The notes under the pieces are model-generated. The model was not told the origin of the DNA and did no database searches. It worked only from the letters and a program-made list of their open reading frames with translations. A program made the position numbers and the translations under genes. This document shows positions 36,923-47,178 of a stretch of 64,000 nucleotides of DNA, in pieces (positions within the stretch are counted from its first letter, which is position 1; each line of letters starts with the position of its first letter). The stretch spans positions 372,001 to 436,000 of the forward strand of contig CP042279.1 in assembly GCA_007858575.1 (NCBI GenBank), read 5' to 3'. This DNA is from Streptomyces sp. WAC08241. GTDB taxonomy: Bacteria; Actinomycetota; Actinomycetes; Streptomycetales; Streptomycetaceae.

Positions 36923-37645
36923 TGAAAACGTGGGAGCGGCTCCGGTGGAGGAACTCGCTACCCGGGAGCGCTCCACGCGCAACCGGGTCGCGCGGTCGAT
37001 CCTCGACCACGGGCCGTCGACCGTCGCGGACCTGGCCGAACGGCTCGGCTCACCCAGGCCGCCGTCCGCCGCCACCTCGACTCGCTGGTGGCGGAGAACG
37101 TCGTCGAGGCCCGCGAGAAGCGCGTCTACGGCAACCGCGGCCGCGGCCGCCCCGCCAAGGTCTTCGCGCTGACCGACTGCGGCCGGGACGCCTTCGACCA
37201 GTCGTACGACTCGCTCGCCGTCGAGGCGCTCCGCTGGATCGAGCGCAACGCCGGGGGCGAGGAGGCCGTCGCCGCCTTCGCCCGGGACCGGATCGAGAGC
37301 CAGGGAAGCGCGTACCGCGAGGCCGTCGAGGCGGCCGAGCCCGCGCGGCGGACCGAGGCGCTCGCCAGGGCCCTCACGGCGGACGGGTACGCTGCCACTG
37401 CGCGGAACGCGCCGGTCGGCCAGCAGCTCTGCCAGCACCACTGCCCGGTAGCCCACGTCGCCGAGCAGTACCCCCAGTTGTGCGAGGCGGAGACGGAGTT
37501 CTTCTCCCGCCTCCTGGGAACGCACGTCCAGCGTCTGGCCACCATCGCGCATGGTGACGGCGTCTGCACCACGTTCATCCCGCACGGCGCCCCACAGACC
37601 ACCGAATCAGCATCCGCACGTACGGCCGGGAGGAACCCCGCATGA
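36922..37645 (+). CDS. sufR: SufR, Fe-S cluster-sensing repressor of the suf operon; frameshifted
   Basis: ArsR/DeoR-like winged-helix repressor of about 241 residues that carries an Fe-S cluster. GTG at 36922; one A lost in the A-run at 36925 splits VKNVGAAPVEELATRERSTR. The HTH is VADLAERLGLTQAAVRRHLD (one base lost near 37052), followed by the wing NRGRGRPAKVFALT. Cluster ligands are in QQLCQHHCPVAHVAEQYPQL followed by another Cys. The C-terminus is [11 protein letters not shown] with the stop at 37645 overlapping the sufB ATG. Cluster loss should release the operator at 36909-36922 (known for the family, inferred here). Confidence 0.92.
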
Positions 37646-39056
37646 CCACCGAGATCAGCCACCCCGAGCTTGAGGGCCTGGGTCGGTACGAGTACGGCTG
37701 GGCCGACTCGGACGCGGCCGGCGCCACCGCCAAGCGCGGTCTGAACGAAGACGTCGTCCGCGACATCTCCGCGAAGAAGAACGAGCCCGAGTGGATGCTG
37801 AAGCTGCGTCTCAAGGGTCTGCGGCTCTTCGGCAAGAAGCCCATGCCGACCTGGGGCTCCGACCCTCCGGCATCGACTTCGACAACATCAAGTACTTCGT
37901 GCGCTCCACCGAGAAGCAGGCCGCTTCCTGGGAGGAACTGCCCGAGGACATCAAGAACACGTACGACAAGCTCGGCATCCCCGAGGCGGAGAAGCAGCGC
38001 CTCGTCGCCGGCGTCGCCGCCCAGTACGAGTCCGAGGTCGTCTACCACCAGATCCGCGAGGACCTGGAGGAGCAGGGCGTCGTCTTCGTCGACACCGACA
38101 CCGCCCTGAAGGAGCACGAGGAGCTCTTCAAGGAGTACTTCGGCACCGTCATCCCGGTCGGCGACAACAAGTTCGCCTCCCTGAACACGGCCGTGTGGTC
38201 CGGCGGCTCCTTCATCTACGTGCCGAAGGGCGTGCACGTCGAGATCCCGCTCCAGGCCTACTTCCGCATCAACACGGAGAACATGGGCCAGTTCGAGCGG
38301 ACGCTGATCATCGTCGACGAGGACGCCTACGTCCACTACGTCGAGGGCTGCACTGCCCCGATCTACTCCTCGGACTCGCTGCACAGCGCCGTCGTCGAGA
38401 TCGTCGTCAAGAAGGGCGGCCGCTGCCGCTACACGACCATCCAGAACTGGTCGAACAACGTCTACAACCTGGTGACCAAGCGCGCCGTCGCCTACGAGGG
38501 CGCCACCATGGAGTGGGTCGACGGCAATATCGGCTCCAAGGTCACCATGAAGTACCCGGCCGTCTACCTCATGGGCGAGCACGCCAAGGGCGAGACCCTG
38601 TCCATCGCCTTCGCGGGCGAGGGCCAGCACCAGGACGCCGGCGCCAAGATGGTCCACATGGCCCCGAACACCTCCTCCAACATCGTCTCCAAGTCGGTGG
38701 CGCGAGGCGGCGGCCGCACCTCCTACCGCGGTCTCATCGAGATCGGCGAGGGTGCCCCGGGTGCCAAGTCCAACGTGCTCTGCGACGCGCTGCTCGTCGA
38801 CACCATCTCCCGCTCCGACACGTACCCCTACGTGGACGTGCGCGAGGACGACGTCTCCATGGGCCACGAGGCCACCGTCTCCAAGGTCTCCGAGGACCAG
38901 CTCTTCTACCTGATGAGCCGCGGCCTCACCGAGTTCGAGGCCATGGCGATGATCGTCCGCGGCTTCGTCGAGCCCATCGCCAAGGAGCTCCCGATGGAGT
39001 ACGCGCTGGAGCTCAACCGGCTGATCGAGCTGCAGATGGAGGGCTCGGTCGGCTAA
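37642..39056 (+). CDS. sufB: Fe-S cluster scaffold protein SufB; one frameshift
   Basis: Core scaffold of the SUF machine; forms SufBC2D and receives sulfur from SufS/SufU. The ATG at 37642 overlaps sufR. The N-terminus is [20 protein letters not shown]. Landmarks: [40 protein letters not shown] (with the conserved Cys), [31 protein letters not shown] and [15 protein letters not shown]. One C is lost near 37865. About 471 residues. It is the first large gene of the operon. Confidence 0.96.
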
Positions 39057-39118
39057 GGCCCTCCGCCCACCCGCAGCGACCGTTTCCCCGTACGCAGGAA
39101 GAGAGCAACACGACAGCC

Positions 39119-40300
39119 ATGGCTGAGGCCCAGAACATCCCGGCGGGTTCGACCACCGCCGGCTCGATCGCGGTGGCCGCCGAGTCCACCGTCGCCACGC
39201 GCATGAGCGCGCCCCCGTCCTTCGACGTCGCGGACTTCCCCGTCCCGCACGGCCGCGAGGAAGAGTGGCGGTTCACTCCGCTGGAGCGCCTGCGCGGCCT
39301 GCACGACGGCACTGCCGTCGCCTCCGGCGAGGGCGTCAAGGTCGACATCGAGGCCCCCGAGGGCGTCACCGTCGAGACCGTCGGCCGCGACGACGAGCGC
39401 CTCGGCAGGGCGGGCAAGCCCGTCGACCGGGTCGCCGCCCAGGCGTACTCCTCGTTCGAGAAGGCCTCGGTCGTCACCGTCGCCAAGGACGCCGTCCTCG
39501 CCGAGCCGATCCGCATCGCCGTGCACGGCCGGGCGGGGTCGCCTTCGGCCACCAGGTGATCGAGCTCGGTGCCTTCGCCGAGGCCGTCGTGGTCATCGAC
39601 CACACCGGTGACGCCGTCCTCGCCGCCAACGTGGACTACGTCCTCGGCGACGGCGCCAAGCTCACCGTCGTCTCCGTCCAGGACTGGGACGAGAAGGCCG
39701 TCCACGTCGCCCAGCACAACGCCCTGGTCGGTCGCGACGCCTCCTTCAAGTCGGTCGTCGTCACCTTCGGCGGCGACGTCGTCCGCATCCACCCGCGCGT
39801 GGCGTACGCGGCCCCCGGCGGCGAGGCCGAGCTCTTCGGCCTGTACTTCACCGACGCGGGCCAGCACCAGGAGCACCGCCTCCTGGTCGACCACAACACT
39901 CCGCACTGCAAGTCCAACGTGGCCTACAAGGGCGCGCTGCAGGGCCAGGACGCGCACGCCGTCTGGATCGGCGACGTGCTCATCCAGGCCGCCGCCGAGG
40001 GCACCGACACGTACGAGCTGAACCGGAACCTGGTCCTCACGGACGGCGCCCGGGTCGACTCCGTGCCGAACCTGGAGATCGAGACCGGCGAGATCGCCGG
40101 CGCCGGTCACGCCTCGGCCACCGGCCGCTTCGACGACGAGCAGCTCTTCTACCTGATGGCCCGCGGCATCCCGGGAGACCGAGGCCCGCCGCCTCGTCGT
40201 CCGCGGCTTCTTCGCCGAGCTGGTCCAGCAGATCGGTCTGCCCGACGTCCAGGAGCGCCTGATCGCCAAGATCGAGGCCGAGCTGGAGGCCTCCGTCTGA
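39119..40300 (+). CDS. sufD: Fe-S cluster assembly protein SufD; two compensating frameshifts
   Basis: Paralogue of SufB and third member of SufBC2D, thought to help iron entry. ATG at 39119 (MAEAQNIPAGSTTAGSIAVA). Landmarks: FPVPHGREEEWRFTPLERLR, VAYAAPGGEAELFGLYFTD, HHQ-type segment GQHQEHRLLVDHNTPHCKSN and RFDDEQLFYLMARGIPETEA. One G is lost near 39533 and one G added near 40172, so the length is still divisible by three (393 codons). The stop overlaps the next ATG. Confidence 0.93.
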
Positions 40301-40616
40301 TGGCCTTCGTCCGAGTCTGCGCGCTGAGCGAGCTCGAGGCCGACACCCCCAAGCGGGTCGAGGTCGACGGCACGCCGGTGTCGGTCGTGCACACCGAGGG
40401 CGAGGTGTTCGCGATCAACGACATCTGCTCGCACGCGAACGTCTCCCTCTCGGAGGGCGAGGTCGAGGACTGCGCCATCGAGTGCTGGCTGCACGGCTCC
40501 AGCTTCGACCTGCGCACCGGCAAGCCCTCCGGCCTCCCGCGACGCGCCCCGTCCCCGCATACCCCGTAAAGATCGAAGGGGACGATGTGCTCGTCTCCGT
40601 CACCCAGGAGTCCTGA
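40300..40616 (+). CDS. Rieske-type [2Fe-2S] ferredoxin within the suf operon; one frameshift
   Basis: About 105-residue soluble Rieske ferredoxin of the non-haem dioxygenase subunit type. ATG at 40300 overlapping the sufD stop. Start MAFVRVCALSELEADTPKRV. Cluster ligands: CSHANVSLSEG (Cys, His) and CWLHGSSFDL (Cys, His). A base is lost near 40542 (expected PATRPVPVYPVKIEGDDVLV). This gene is a regular member of actinobacterial suf operons; it may supply electrons for assembly, but its exact role is not settled. Confidence 0.88.
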
Positions 40617-40623
40617 GTCACCC

Positions 40624-41387
40624 ATGGCTACGCTTGAAATCCACGACCTGCACGTCTCCGTCGAGGCGGAGAACGGCCCCCGCGAGATCCTCAAGGGCGT
40701 CGACCTGACCATCAAGCAGGGCGAGACCCACGCCGTCATGGGCCCCAACGGCTCCGGCAAGTCGACCCTGGCGTACTCGCTGGCCGGCCACCCGAAGTAC
40801 ACGGTCACCGGCGGCACCGTCACCCTCGACGGCGAGGACGTCCTGGAGATGTCGGTCGACGAGCGCGCCCGCGCCGGCGTCTTCCTGGCCATGCAGTACC
40901 CGGTCGAGGTCCCCGGCGTCTCGGTCTCCAACTTCCTGCGCACCTCCGCCACCGCCGTCCGCGGCGAGGCGCCCAAGCTGCGCACCTGGGTGAAGGAGGT
41001 CAAGTCCGCGATGGAGCAGCTCCAGATGGACCCGGCCTTCGCCGAGCGCAACGTCAACGAGGGCTTCTCCGGCGGTGAGAAGAAGCGCCACGAGATCCTC
41101 CAGCTCGAACTGCTCAAGCCGAAGATCGCGATCCTCGACGAGACCGACTCCGGCTCGACGTCGACGCCCTGCGGATCGTCTCCGAGGGCGTCAACCGCGT
41201 CCGCGAGACCGGTGAGGTCGGCACCCTGCTGATCACCCACTACACGCGCATCCTGCGCTACATCAAGCCCGACTTCGTGCACGTGTTCGCGAACGGCCGC
41301 ATCGCCGAGTCCGGCGGCGCCGAGCTCGCCGACCAGCTCGAGAACGAGGGCTACGACAAGTACGTGAAGGGTGGCGCGTCCGCGTGA
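40624..41387 (+). CDS. sufC: Fe-S cluster assembly ATPase SufC; one frameshift
   Basis: ABC-type ATPase that drives conformational change in SufBC2D; soluble, not a transporter. ATG at 40624 ([20 protein letters not shown]). Walker [11 protein letters not shown]-loop [15 protein letters not shown], signature [13 protein letters not shown], Walker [18 protein letters not shown] (one C lost near 41155) and switch His in [10 protein letters not shown]. About 254 residues. The stop overlaps the sufS GTG. Confidence 0.96.
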
Positions 41388-42650
41388 CTTCTGCCCATCA
41401 GGGGCTCTCCGGCCTCCTCGACACCGAGGCGATCCGCAAGGACTTCCCCTCCTGGATCGCACGGTCCACGACGGCAAGAAGATCGTGTACCTGGACTCCG
41501 CGGCGACCTCGCAGAAGCCGCGGCAGGTGCTCGACGCGCTCAACACGTACTACGAGCGCCACAACGCCAATGTCCACCGCGGCGTCTACACGGTCGCCGA
41601 GGAGGCGACGGCGCTGTACGAGGGCGCCCGCGACAAGGTCGCGGCCTTCGTCAACGCGCCGAGCCGCGACGAGGTGATCTTCACCAAGAACGCCTCGGAG
41701 TCGCTCAACCTCGTGGCCAACATGCTGGGCTGGGCCGACGAGCCCTACCGCGTGGACCACGAGACCGAGATCGCCATCACGGAGATGGAGCACCACTCCA
41801 ACATCGTGCCGTGGCAGCTCCTCTCGCAGCGCACGGGCGCGAAGCTGAAGTGGTTCGGCCTCACCGACGACGGCCGTCTCGACCTCTCGAACATCGAAGA
41901 GGTCATCACCGAGAAGACCAAGATCGTCTCCTTCACCCTGGTCTCGAACCTGCTCGGCACGTTCAACCCGGTCGAGACGATCATCCGCCGCGCCCAGGAG
42001 GTCGGTGCGCTCGTCTGCATCGACGCCTCCCAGGCGGCCCCGCACATGGTCCTGGACGTGCAGGCGCTCCAGGCCGACTTCGTGGCCTTCACCGGCCACA
42101 AGATGTGCGGCCCGACCGGCATCGGCGTGCTGTGGGGACGGCAGGAGCTCCTGGAGGACCTGCCGCCCTTCCTCGGCGGCGGCGAGATGATCGAGACCGT
42201 CTCGATGCACTCTCGACCTACGCGCCGGCCCCGCACAAGTTCGAGGCGGGCACGCCCCCGATCGCGCAGGCCGTCGGCCTCGGCGCGGCCGTGGACTACC
42301 TCTCGGCGATCGGCATGGAGAACATCCAGCGCCACGAGCACGCGATCACCGAGTACGCCGTCCGGCGCCTCCAGGAGGTCCCGGACCTGCGGATCATCGG
42401 CCCCACCACGGCCGAGGACCGCGGCGCGGCGATCTCCTTCACGCTCGGCGACATCCACCCGCACGACGTGGGCCAGGTCCTCGACGAGCAGGGCATCGCG
42501 GTCCGGGTCGGCCACCACTGCGCGCGGCCGGTCTGCCTCCGCTACGGAATTCCCGCGACCACGCGGGCGTCGTTCTATCTGTACTCCACTCCGGCCGAGG
42601 TCGACGCCCTGGTCGAGGGACTGGAGCACGTACGGAACTTCTTCGGCTAG
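41384..42650 (+). CDS. sufS: Cysteine desulfurase SufS; frameshifted
   Basis: PLP enzyme that takes sulfur from cysteine and passes it to SufU. GTG at 41384 ([20 protein letters not shown]). Landmarks: [45 protein letters not shown], the PLP Lys in [17 protein letters not shown], and the catalytic Cys in [15 protein letters not shown], the group II signature. Losses near 41449 and 42212. About 422 residues. Confidence 0.95.
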
Positions 42651-42659
42651 GGGACGCTC

Positions 42660-43131
42660 GTGAAGCTGGATTCGATGTACCAGGACGTCATCCTGGACCA
42701 CTACAAGCACCCGCACGGGCGCGGTCTGCGGGACGGCGACGCCGAGGTGCACCACGTCAACCCGACGTGCGGCGACGAGATCACGCTCCGCGTGAAGTAC
42801 GACGGCTCGCGCATCGCGGACGTGTCGTACGAGGGACAGGGCTGCTCCATCAGCCAGGCCTCGGCCTCCGTCCTCAACGAGCTGCTCGTCGGCAAGGAGC
42901 TGGCCGAGGCGCAGCGGATCCAGGCACGTTCCTGGAGCTGATGCAGTCCAAGGGCCGGATCGAGCCGGACGAGGCGATGGAGGAGGTCCTGGAGGACGCG
43001 GTCGCGTTCGCCGGGGTCTCCAAGTACCCCGCCCGCGTGAAGTGCGCCCTGCTGAGCTGGATGGCGTGGAAGGACGCGACCGCCCAGGCACTGGGGACGA
43101 CGACCAGAAGTCCGAGAGGAAGTCGGCATGA
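42660..43131 (+). CDS. sufU: Sulfur-transfer protein SufU; frameshifted
   Basis: Zinc-bound IscU-like partner that accepts persulfide sulfur from SufS in Gram-positive bacteria. GTG at 42660 (VKLDSMYQDVILDHYKHPHG). Zinc/sulfur ligands: NPTCGDEITL (Cys, Asp), GQGCSISQASASVL (Cys) and ARVKCALLSW (Cys). Bases lost near 42923 and 43098. About 157 residues. The stop overlaps the next ATG. Confidence 0.94.
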
Positions 43132-43466
43132 CCGAGAACGCCGGGGCCACCATGAAGCCGGCCTCCGAGGAAGAAGTCCGCGAGGCGCTGTACGACGTCG
43201 TCGACCCCGAGCTGGGCATCGACGTCGTCAACCTGGGCCTGATCTACGGCATCCACATCGACGACTCCAACGTCGCGACGCTGGACATGACCCTGACGTC
43301 GGCGGCCTGCCCGCTGACCGACGTGATCGAGGACCAGGCGAAGTCCGCCACGGACGGCATCGTCAGCGAACTGAAGATCAACTGGGTCTGGATGCCGCCG
43401 TGGGGTCCGGACAAGATCACGGACGACGGGCGCGAGCAGCTCCGCGCGCTCGGCTTCAACGTCTGA
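43128..43466 (+). CDS. MIP18/DUF59-family metal-sulfur cluster assembly factor (SufT-like)
   Basis: Intact 112-residue protein closing the suf operon. The DUF59 signature reads EALYDVVDPELGIDVVNLGL, then TLTSAACPLTDVIEDQ with the conserved Cys and WMPPWGPDKITDDGREQLRA. Such proteins (SufT, PaaD-like) help place Fe-S clusters into target enzymes. ATG at 43128 overlaps the sufU stop. The next gene is 49 bases on and looks unrelated. Confidence 0.92.
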   Translation: MTENAGATMKPASEEEVREALYDVVDPELGIDVVNLGLIYGIHIDDSNVATLDMTLTSAACPLTDVIEDQAKSATDGIVSELKINWVWMPPWGPDKITDDGREQLRALGFNV

Positions 43467-43515
43467 GCGGTCCTGCTTGCACGAACGGCCGTGCTCCCCT
43501 GACAGACTGGGGAGC

Positions 43516-43880
43516 ATGGCCGTTCGCATGTACCACCTCGCCGTCGACGCCCACGACCTGCCCGCGCAGGCCCGCTTCTGGGCGGCGGTCCTGACTGGAA
43601 GGTCCTCTACGAGGACGAGCACGAGGTCGTGATCGGGGCCGACGAGCACGCCCTGCCCGGGATGTGCTTCCTGCCCGTGCCCGAGTCCAAGACGGTCAAG
43701 AACCGGCTGCACATCGACCTGGCGCCCGACGACCGGGACGCCGAGGTGGAGCGGATCCTCGCCCTCGGGGCGACCCGGATCGACGTCGGCCAGGGCGAGG
43801 ACGCGACCTGGGTGACCCTCGCGGATCCCGAGGGGAACGAGTTCTGCGTGCTGCGGCCGAAGCGGTCGCTCACGGACTGA
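43516..43880 (+). CDS. VOC-family (glyoxalase-like) protein
   Basis: About 121-residue vicinal-oxygen-chelate fold protein with two beta-alpha-beta-beta-beta units. ATG at 43516 (MAVRMYHLAVDAHDLPAQAR); then RFWAAVLDWKVLYEDEHEVV, NRLHIDLAPDDRDAEVERIL and VTLADPEGNEFCVLRP. The possible metal ligands are His in the first unit, His in LHIDLAP and Glu in GNEFC. One base lost near 43594. Substrate unknown. Convergent with the following membrane-protein gene. Confidence 0.82.
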
Positions 43881-43907
43881 GGGACGGGCCCGCGTCCCGC
43901 CGGCCCG

Positions 43908-44959
43908 TCAGGAGCCGTACGCCCGCGCCTCCGCGGCCCGGGCGAGGACCGGCGCCAGGTTCTCCCGGCGGATCCGCCGGTCGACGTAGAGCAGCCCGGA
44001 CACCAGCGGCGGGAAGAGCGCGGAGAACACCTGGGCGATCAGCGATCCGGCGACCACGACGAGCACGATCGGCACGACCAGGGCGAGGACCTCCCCGGTC
44101 GACTCCGGCGACGGGCCGCCGCCGGCCAGGGGCACGCTCGCCACCGTGCCGAGCACCTGCTGGAACGCCGCGCTGATGAAGCCCGTGATCACGGCGGCCA
44201 CCAGCAGGCCGCCGAAGGTCCGCCACCAGGCGCCGGTCACCAGGTGCCAGGACCGCCGCAGGGACGCCAGGGCGCCCTGGCGCTCCATCACCGCGACCGT
44301 CGGGGCGAAGGCGAACTTCACCCAGAGCCAGAGGCCGAGCGGGGCGACCAGCAGGAGGACGGGGAAGAGCAGCAGCGTCGCGGCCGGGCCGGAGTCCTGG
44401 GCGACCATCAGGGCCACCAGGCCGACGGACAGGCCGAGGAAGAGCAGGACGGGCACCAGCATGGTCAGCGCGGTCAGGAGGACCGTGCCGAGGACCGCGG
44501 GCATCCGCGCCCACGCGCGCCCCCACACGGTCCCGAAGGCGAGGCGGCCGCCCAGGACCGCCTCCTGGAGGACCACGGGCACCGCCGCCGAGACCACGGC
44601 GGTCGCGACCAGCATGACGACCATCGCGACCAGCCAGACGCAGCCGAACGCGATCAGCAGCGGAAGGCCGTCGTCCCACGACGGGTCCGCGTCCTCCGGC
44701 AGGTCGAACACGCCGGGCAAGTGGTCCGCGACGGCCAGGTAGCCGACGCCGGACGCCGCGGCGACCAGCAGGAGTCCGAGCCCGTAGGCGACGGCCGCGA
44801 CGCCGACGAGCTGCTTCCAGTGGCGTCCGAAGGTGGCGAACGCGGCCGTCAGTATCTCGCCGAAGCCGAGCGGCCGCAGGGGTATCACGCCGGGCTGCGG
44901 CGCCGGAGGCGGAGGCGGGGGAAGTGGCCGTAGCCGTGGGGCCCCGTGGGATAGGTCAT
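43908..44959 (-). CDS. Polytopic membrane protein, DUF7847/GDPD-membrane-domain type
   Basis: About 350-residue integral membrane protein. ATG at 44959 (MTYPTGPHGYGHF), then a proline-rich stretch broken by one lost C near 44917, then GVIPLRPLGFGEILTAAFAT, which begins the membrane domain in this family. Six or more hydrophobic segments follow (LVGVAAVAYGLGLLLVAAAS; LVAMVVMLVATAVVSAAVPV; LGTVLLTALTMLVPVLLFLG; MVAQDSGPAATLLLFPVLLL; FGGLLVAAVITGFISAAFQQ; LALVVPIVLVVVAGSLIAQV) and a cytosolic YVDRRIRRENLAPVL tail. Function unknown. Divergent from the SMR pump across an operator array. Confidence 0.75.
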
Positions 44960-45024
44960 GGGCGACACCGTATCGGTCGGCGCCTCGCACACCCGTACGG
45001 AAAAGGCGCGCACCTGCGCAAAGG

Positions 45025-45112
45025 GGTGCGTATGCCCGTACCGATTGGTGCGTACGCCCGTACGCATCGATGTGTACATCCGTACGCATGAGTGTGTACG
45101 CTCGTACGCATG
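45025..45112. promoter_or_regulatory. Four tandem 22-bp operator-like repeats ending at the SMR start codon
   Basis: Four contiguous 22-base units at 45025, 45047, 45069 and 45091. Unit 2 contains a perfect 8-2-8 inverted repeat (TGCGTACG-CC-CGTACGCA); the others are variants with the CGTACG core. The last unit ends on the ATG of the SMR gene at 45110-45112. A partial unit (CACACCCGTACGG) lies at 44988-45000. Spacing of two helical turns and the TetR gene downstream suggest a repressor array. Confidence 0.75.
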
Positions 45113-45429
45113 GGTTACGGACTGCTGGCGGGCGCCATAGCGGCGGAGATCCTCGCCACCACCTCGATGAAGTACAGCGACGGCTTCAGCAAGCTCTGGC
45201 CCTCGCTCGTCACCGGAGCCGGCTACCTGATCGCCTTCGCGCTCCTGGCGCAGGCGCTCAAGACCCTCCAGGTCGGCACCGCGTACGCCATCTGGTCCGG
45301 CGTCGGCACCGCCGCCGTCGCCACCATCGGCGTCTCTTCCTCGGCGAGACCCTCAGCCTCGCCAAGGTCGCCGGGATCCTCCTCATCGTCGCCGGGGTCG
45401 CCGTCCTCAACCTCGGCGGCGCCCACTGA
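45110..45429 (+). CDS. Small multidrug resistance (SMR/EmrE family) efflux protein; one frameshift
   Basis: About 106-residue four-helix proton-coupled efflux protein. ATG at 45110 (MGYGLLAGAIAAEILATTSM) with the essential membrane-embedded Glu in AAEILATTSMKYS. Other landmarks: AFALLAQALKTLQVGTAYAI, WSGVGTAAVATIGVLFLGET and KVAGILLIVAGVAVLNLGGA. One C lost near 45333. The likely cargo is a cationic compound. Stop and TetR start overlap (ATGA), so pump and regulator are co-translated behind the repeat array. Confidence 0.9.
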
Positions 45430-46044
45430 TGGCCTGCCCCCGCCGCCACGACCCCGGGCGCCGCGAGCGGATCGTGGACGCGGCCCTCCGGGTCGCCGGA
45501 CGGTCCGGCATCGCCGGACTGAGCCACTGCACGGTGGCCGCCGAGGCGGACGTGCCGCTGGGCTCCACCACGTACCACTTCGCCTCCCTCGACGAACTCC
45601 TCGTCGCCGCGCTCCGCAAGGCCAACGAGAACTTCGGGCGCCAACTCCGCGAGCGGTCCGCCCTCCTGGGTCCGGGCGCCGACCTCGCCGCCCTGCTCGC
45701 CCGCTTCCTGGGGAGTGGCTGGGCGGCGAACGCACCGGCGTGGAGCTGGAGTACGAGCTCTACCTCGCCGCCCTGCGCCGCCCCGCCCTGCGCCCGGTCG
45801 CCGCCGAGTGGACCGAGGCCGTCACCGCCGTCCTGGCCCGCCGCACCGATCCCGTCACGGCCCGCGCCCTGGTCGCCCTCATGGACGGCGTCTGCCTCCA
45901 GGTCCTGCTCGCCGACGGGGAGTACGACGAGGAGTACGCGCGCGTGATGCTGGGCCGGATCCTGGCCCCGGGGCCCCGGACGAAGCGCCGAAACCCCCGG
46001 CCCCGGGCTCGTCCGAACCGACGGCGCGCCCGACCGACACCTGA
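45429..46044 (+). CDS. TetR-family regulator of the SMR pump; one frameshift
   Basis: About 205-residue TetR-type repressor. ATG at 45429. The N-terminal HTH spans RRERIVDAALRVAGRSGIAG and HCTVAAEADVPLGSTTYHF, the canonical TetR recognition helix region ending in YHF. The ligand domain follows (LAALLARFLGEWLGG, broken by one lost base near 45714; then LMDGVCLQVLLADGEYDEEY), ending in a Pro-rich tail. Translational overlap with the SMR gene makes it very likely the local, ligand-released repressor acting at the 22-bp array. Confidence 0.88.
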
Positions 46045-46087
46045 GACCGGTTGGCCCGGGCGGGGCCCGCCGGTTAGGTTCTCCGTC

Positions 46088-47070
46088 ATGACCACTGCTC
46101 CTCGCACCACCGGCGCCGTCGCCGCCGGCCTCGCCACCATCGCCGGCGACGGCACCGTCCTCGACACCTGGTTCCCCGCCCCCGAGCTGACCGACGCGCC
46201 CGGCCCCGCCGGCACCGAGCGGCTCACCCCCGACGCGGCCCTCAACGCCCTCGGCGAGGGCGCCGCCAAGGCCCTCGGCGTGGACGCCCGCCGGGGCGTC
46301 GAGGTGGTCGCCGTCCGCACCGTCATCGCCTCGCTCGACGAGAAGCCGCTCGACGCCCACGACGCGTACCTGCGCCTGCACCTGCTCAGCCACCGCCTGG
46401 TCAAGCCGCACGGCCAGAGCCTGGACGGCCTCTTCGGCCTCCTCGCCAACGTCGCCTGGACCTCGCTCGGCCCGGTCGCCGTCGACGACGTCGAGAAGGT
46501 CCGCCTCAACGCGCGCGCCGAGGGCCTGCACCTCCAGGTGACCTCGATCGACAAGTTCCCCGCATGACCGACTACGTCGCGCCCGCCGGGGTCCGGATCG
46601 CCGACGCCGACCGCGTCCGCCTCGGCGCCCACCTCGCCGCCGGCACCACCGTCATGCACGAGGGCTTCGTCAACTTCAACGCCGGCACCCTCGGCACCTC
46701 CATGGTCGAGGGCCGCATCTCCGCCGGCGTCGTCGTCGGCGACGGCTCCGACATCGGCGGCGGCGCCTCCACCATGGGCACCCTCTCCGGCGGCGGCAAC
46801 GTCGTCATCTCGATCGGCGAGCGCTGCCTGGTCGGCGCCGAGGCGGGCGTCGGCATCGCGCTCGGCGACGAGTGCGTCGTCGAGGCCGGCCTGTACGTCA
46901 CGGCCGGCACCCGGGTCACCATGCCCGACGGCGAGATCGTCAAGGCCCGCGACCTCTCCGGCGCCTCGAACATCCTCTTCCGCCGCAACTCGGTCACCGG
47001 CGCCGTCGAGGCCCGCCCGAACAACGCGGTCTGGGGCGGCCTCAACGAGATCCTGCACAGCCACAACTGA
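46088..47070 (+). CDS. dapD: Tetrahydrodipicolinate N-succinyltransferase, actinobacterial DapD; one frameshift
   Basis: Succinylates tetrahydrodipicolinate in the lysine/meso-diaminopimelate pathway, feeding peptidoglycan. ATG at 46088 ([20 protein letters not shown]). The N-terminal half has [15 protein letters not shown] and [20 protein letters not shown]; the C-terminal half is a left-handed beta-helix with [20 protein letters not shown] and [20 protein letters not shown]. One C lost at about 46560 makes a false stop at 46567 and a false second ATG (MTDYVAPAG); the true reading is [14 protein letters not shown]. About 328 residues. Confidence 0.92.
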
Positions 47071-47084
47071 GGCCCCGCGCAGCA

Positions 47085-47129
47085 CTGACCGCCCTCGCCC
47101 CGTCACCGGACGGCCGGCAGGGCGGTCAG
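47085..47129. terminator. Inverted repeat between convergent dapD and dapA-like genes
   Basis: Perfect 11-bp inverted repeat (CTGACCGCCCT / AGGGCGGTCAG) with a 23-base loop, 14 bases after the dapD stop and 50 bases from the minus-strand stop. Confidence 0.6.
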
Positions 47130-47178
47130 CCGTCTCCGGGGAGGACCGCGAGCCCGGCATGATCGACGGGAGGCTCCC

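Noticed and set aside
45025-45112. CRISPR-like repeat array
   Set aside because: The 22-bp units are contiguous with no unique spacers, and no cas genes are present; the arrays at 14156, 52381, 55700 and 63274 fail for the same reason.
46564-47070. Apparent separate gene starting MTDYVAPAG after a stop at 46567
   Set aside because: It is the second half of DapD; adding one C in the CCCC run at about 46560 joins the halves.
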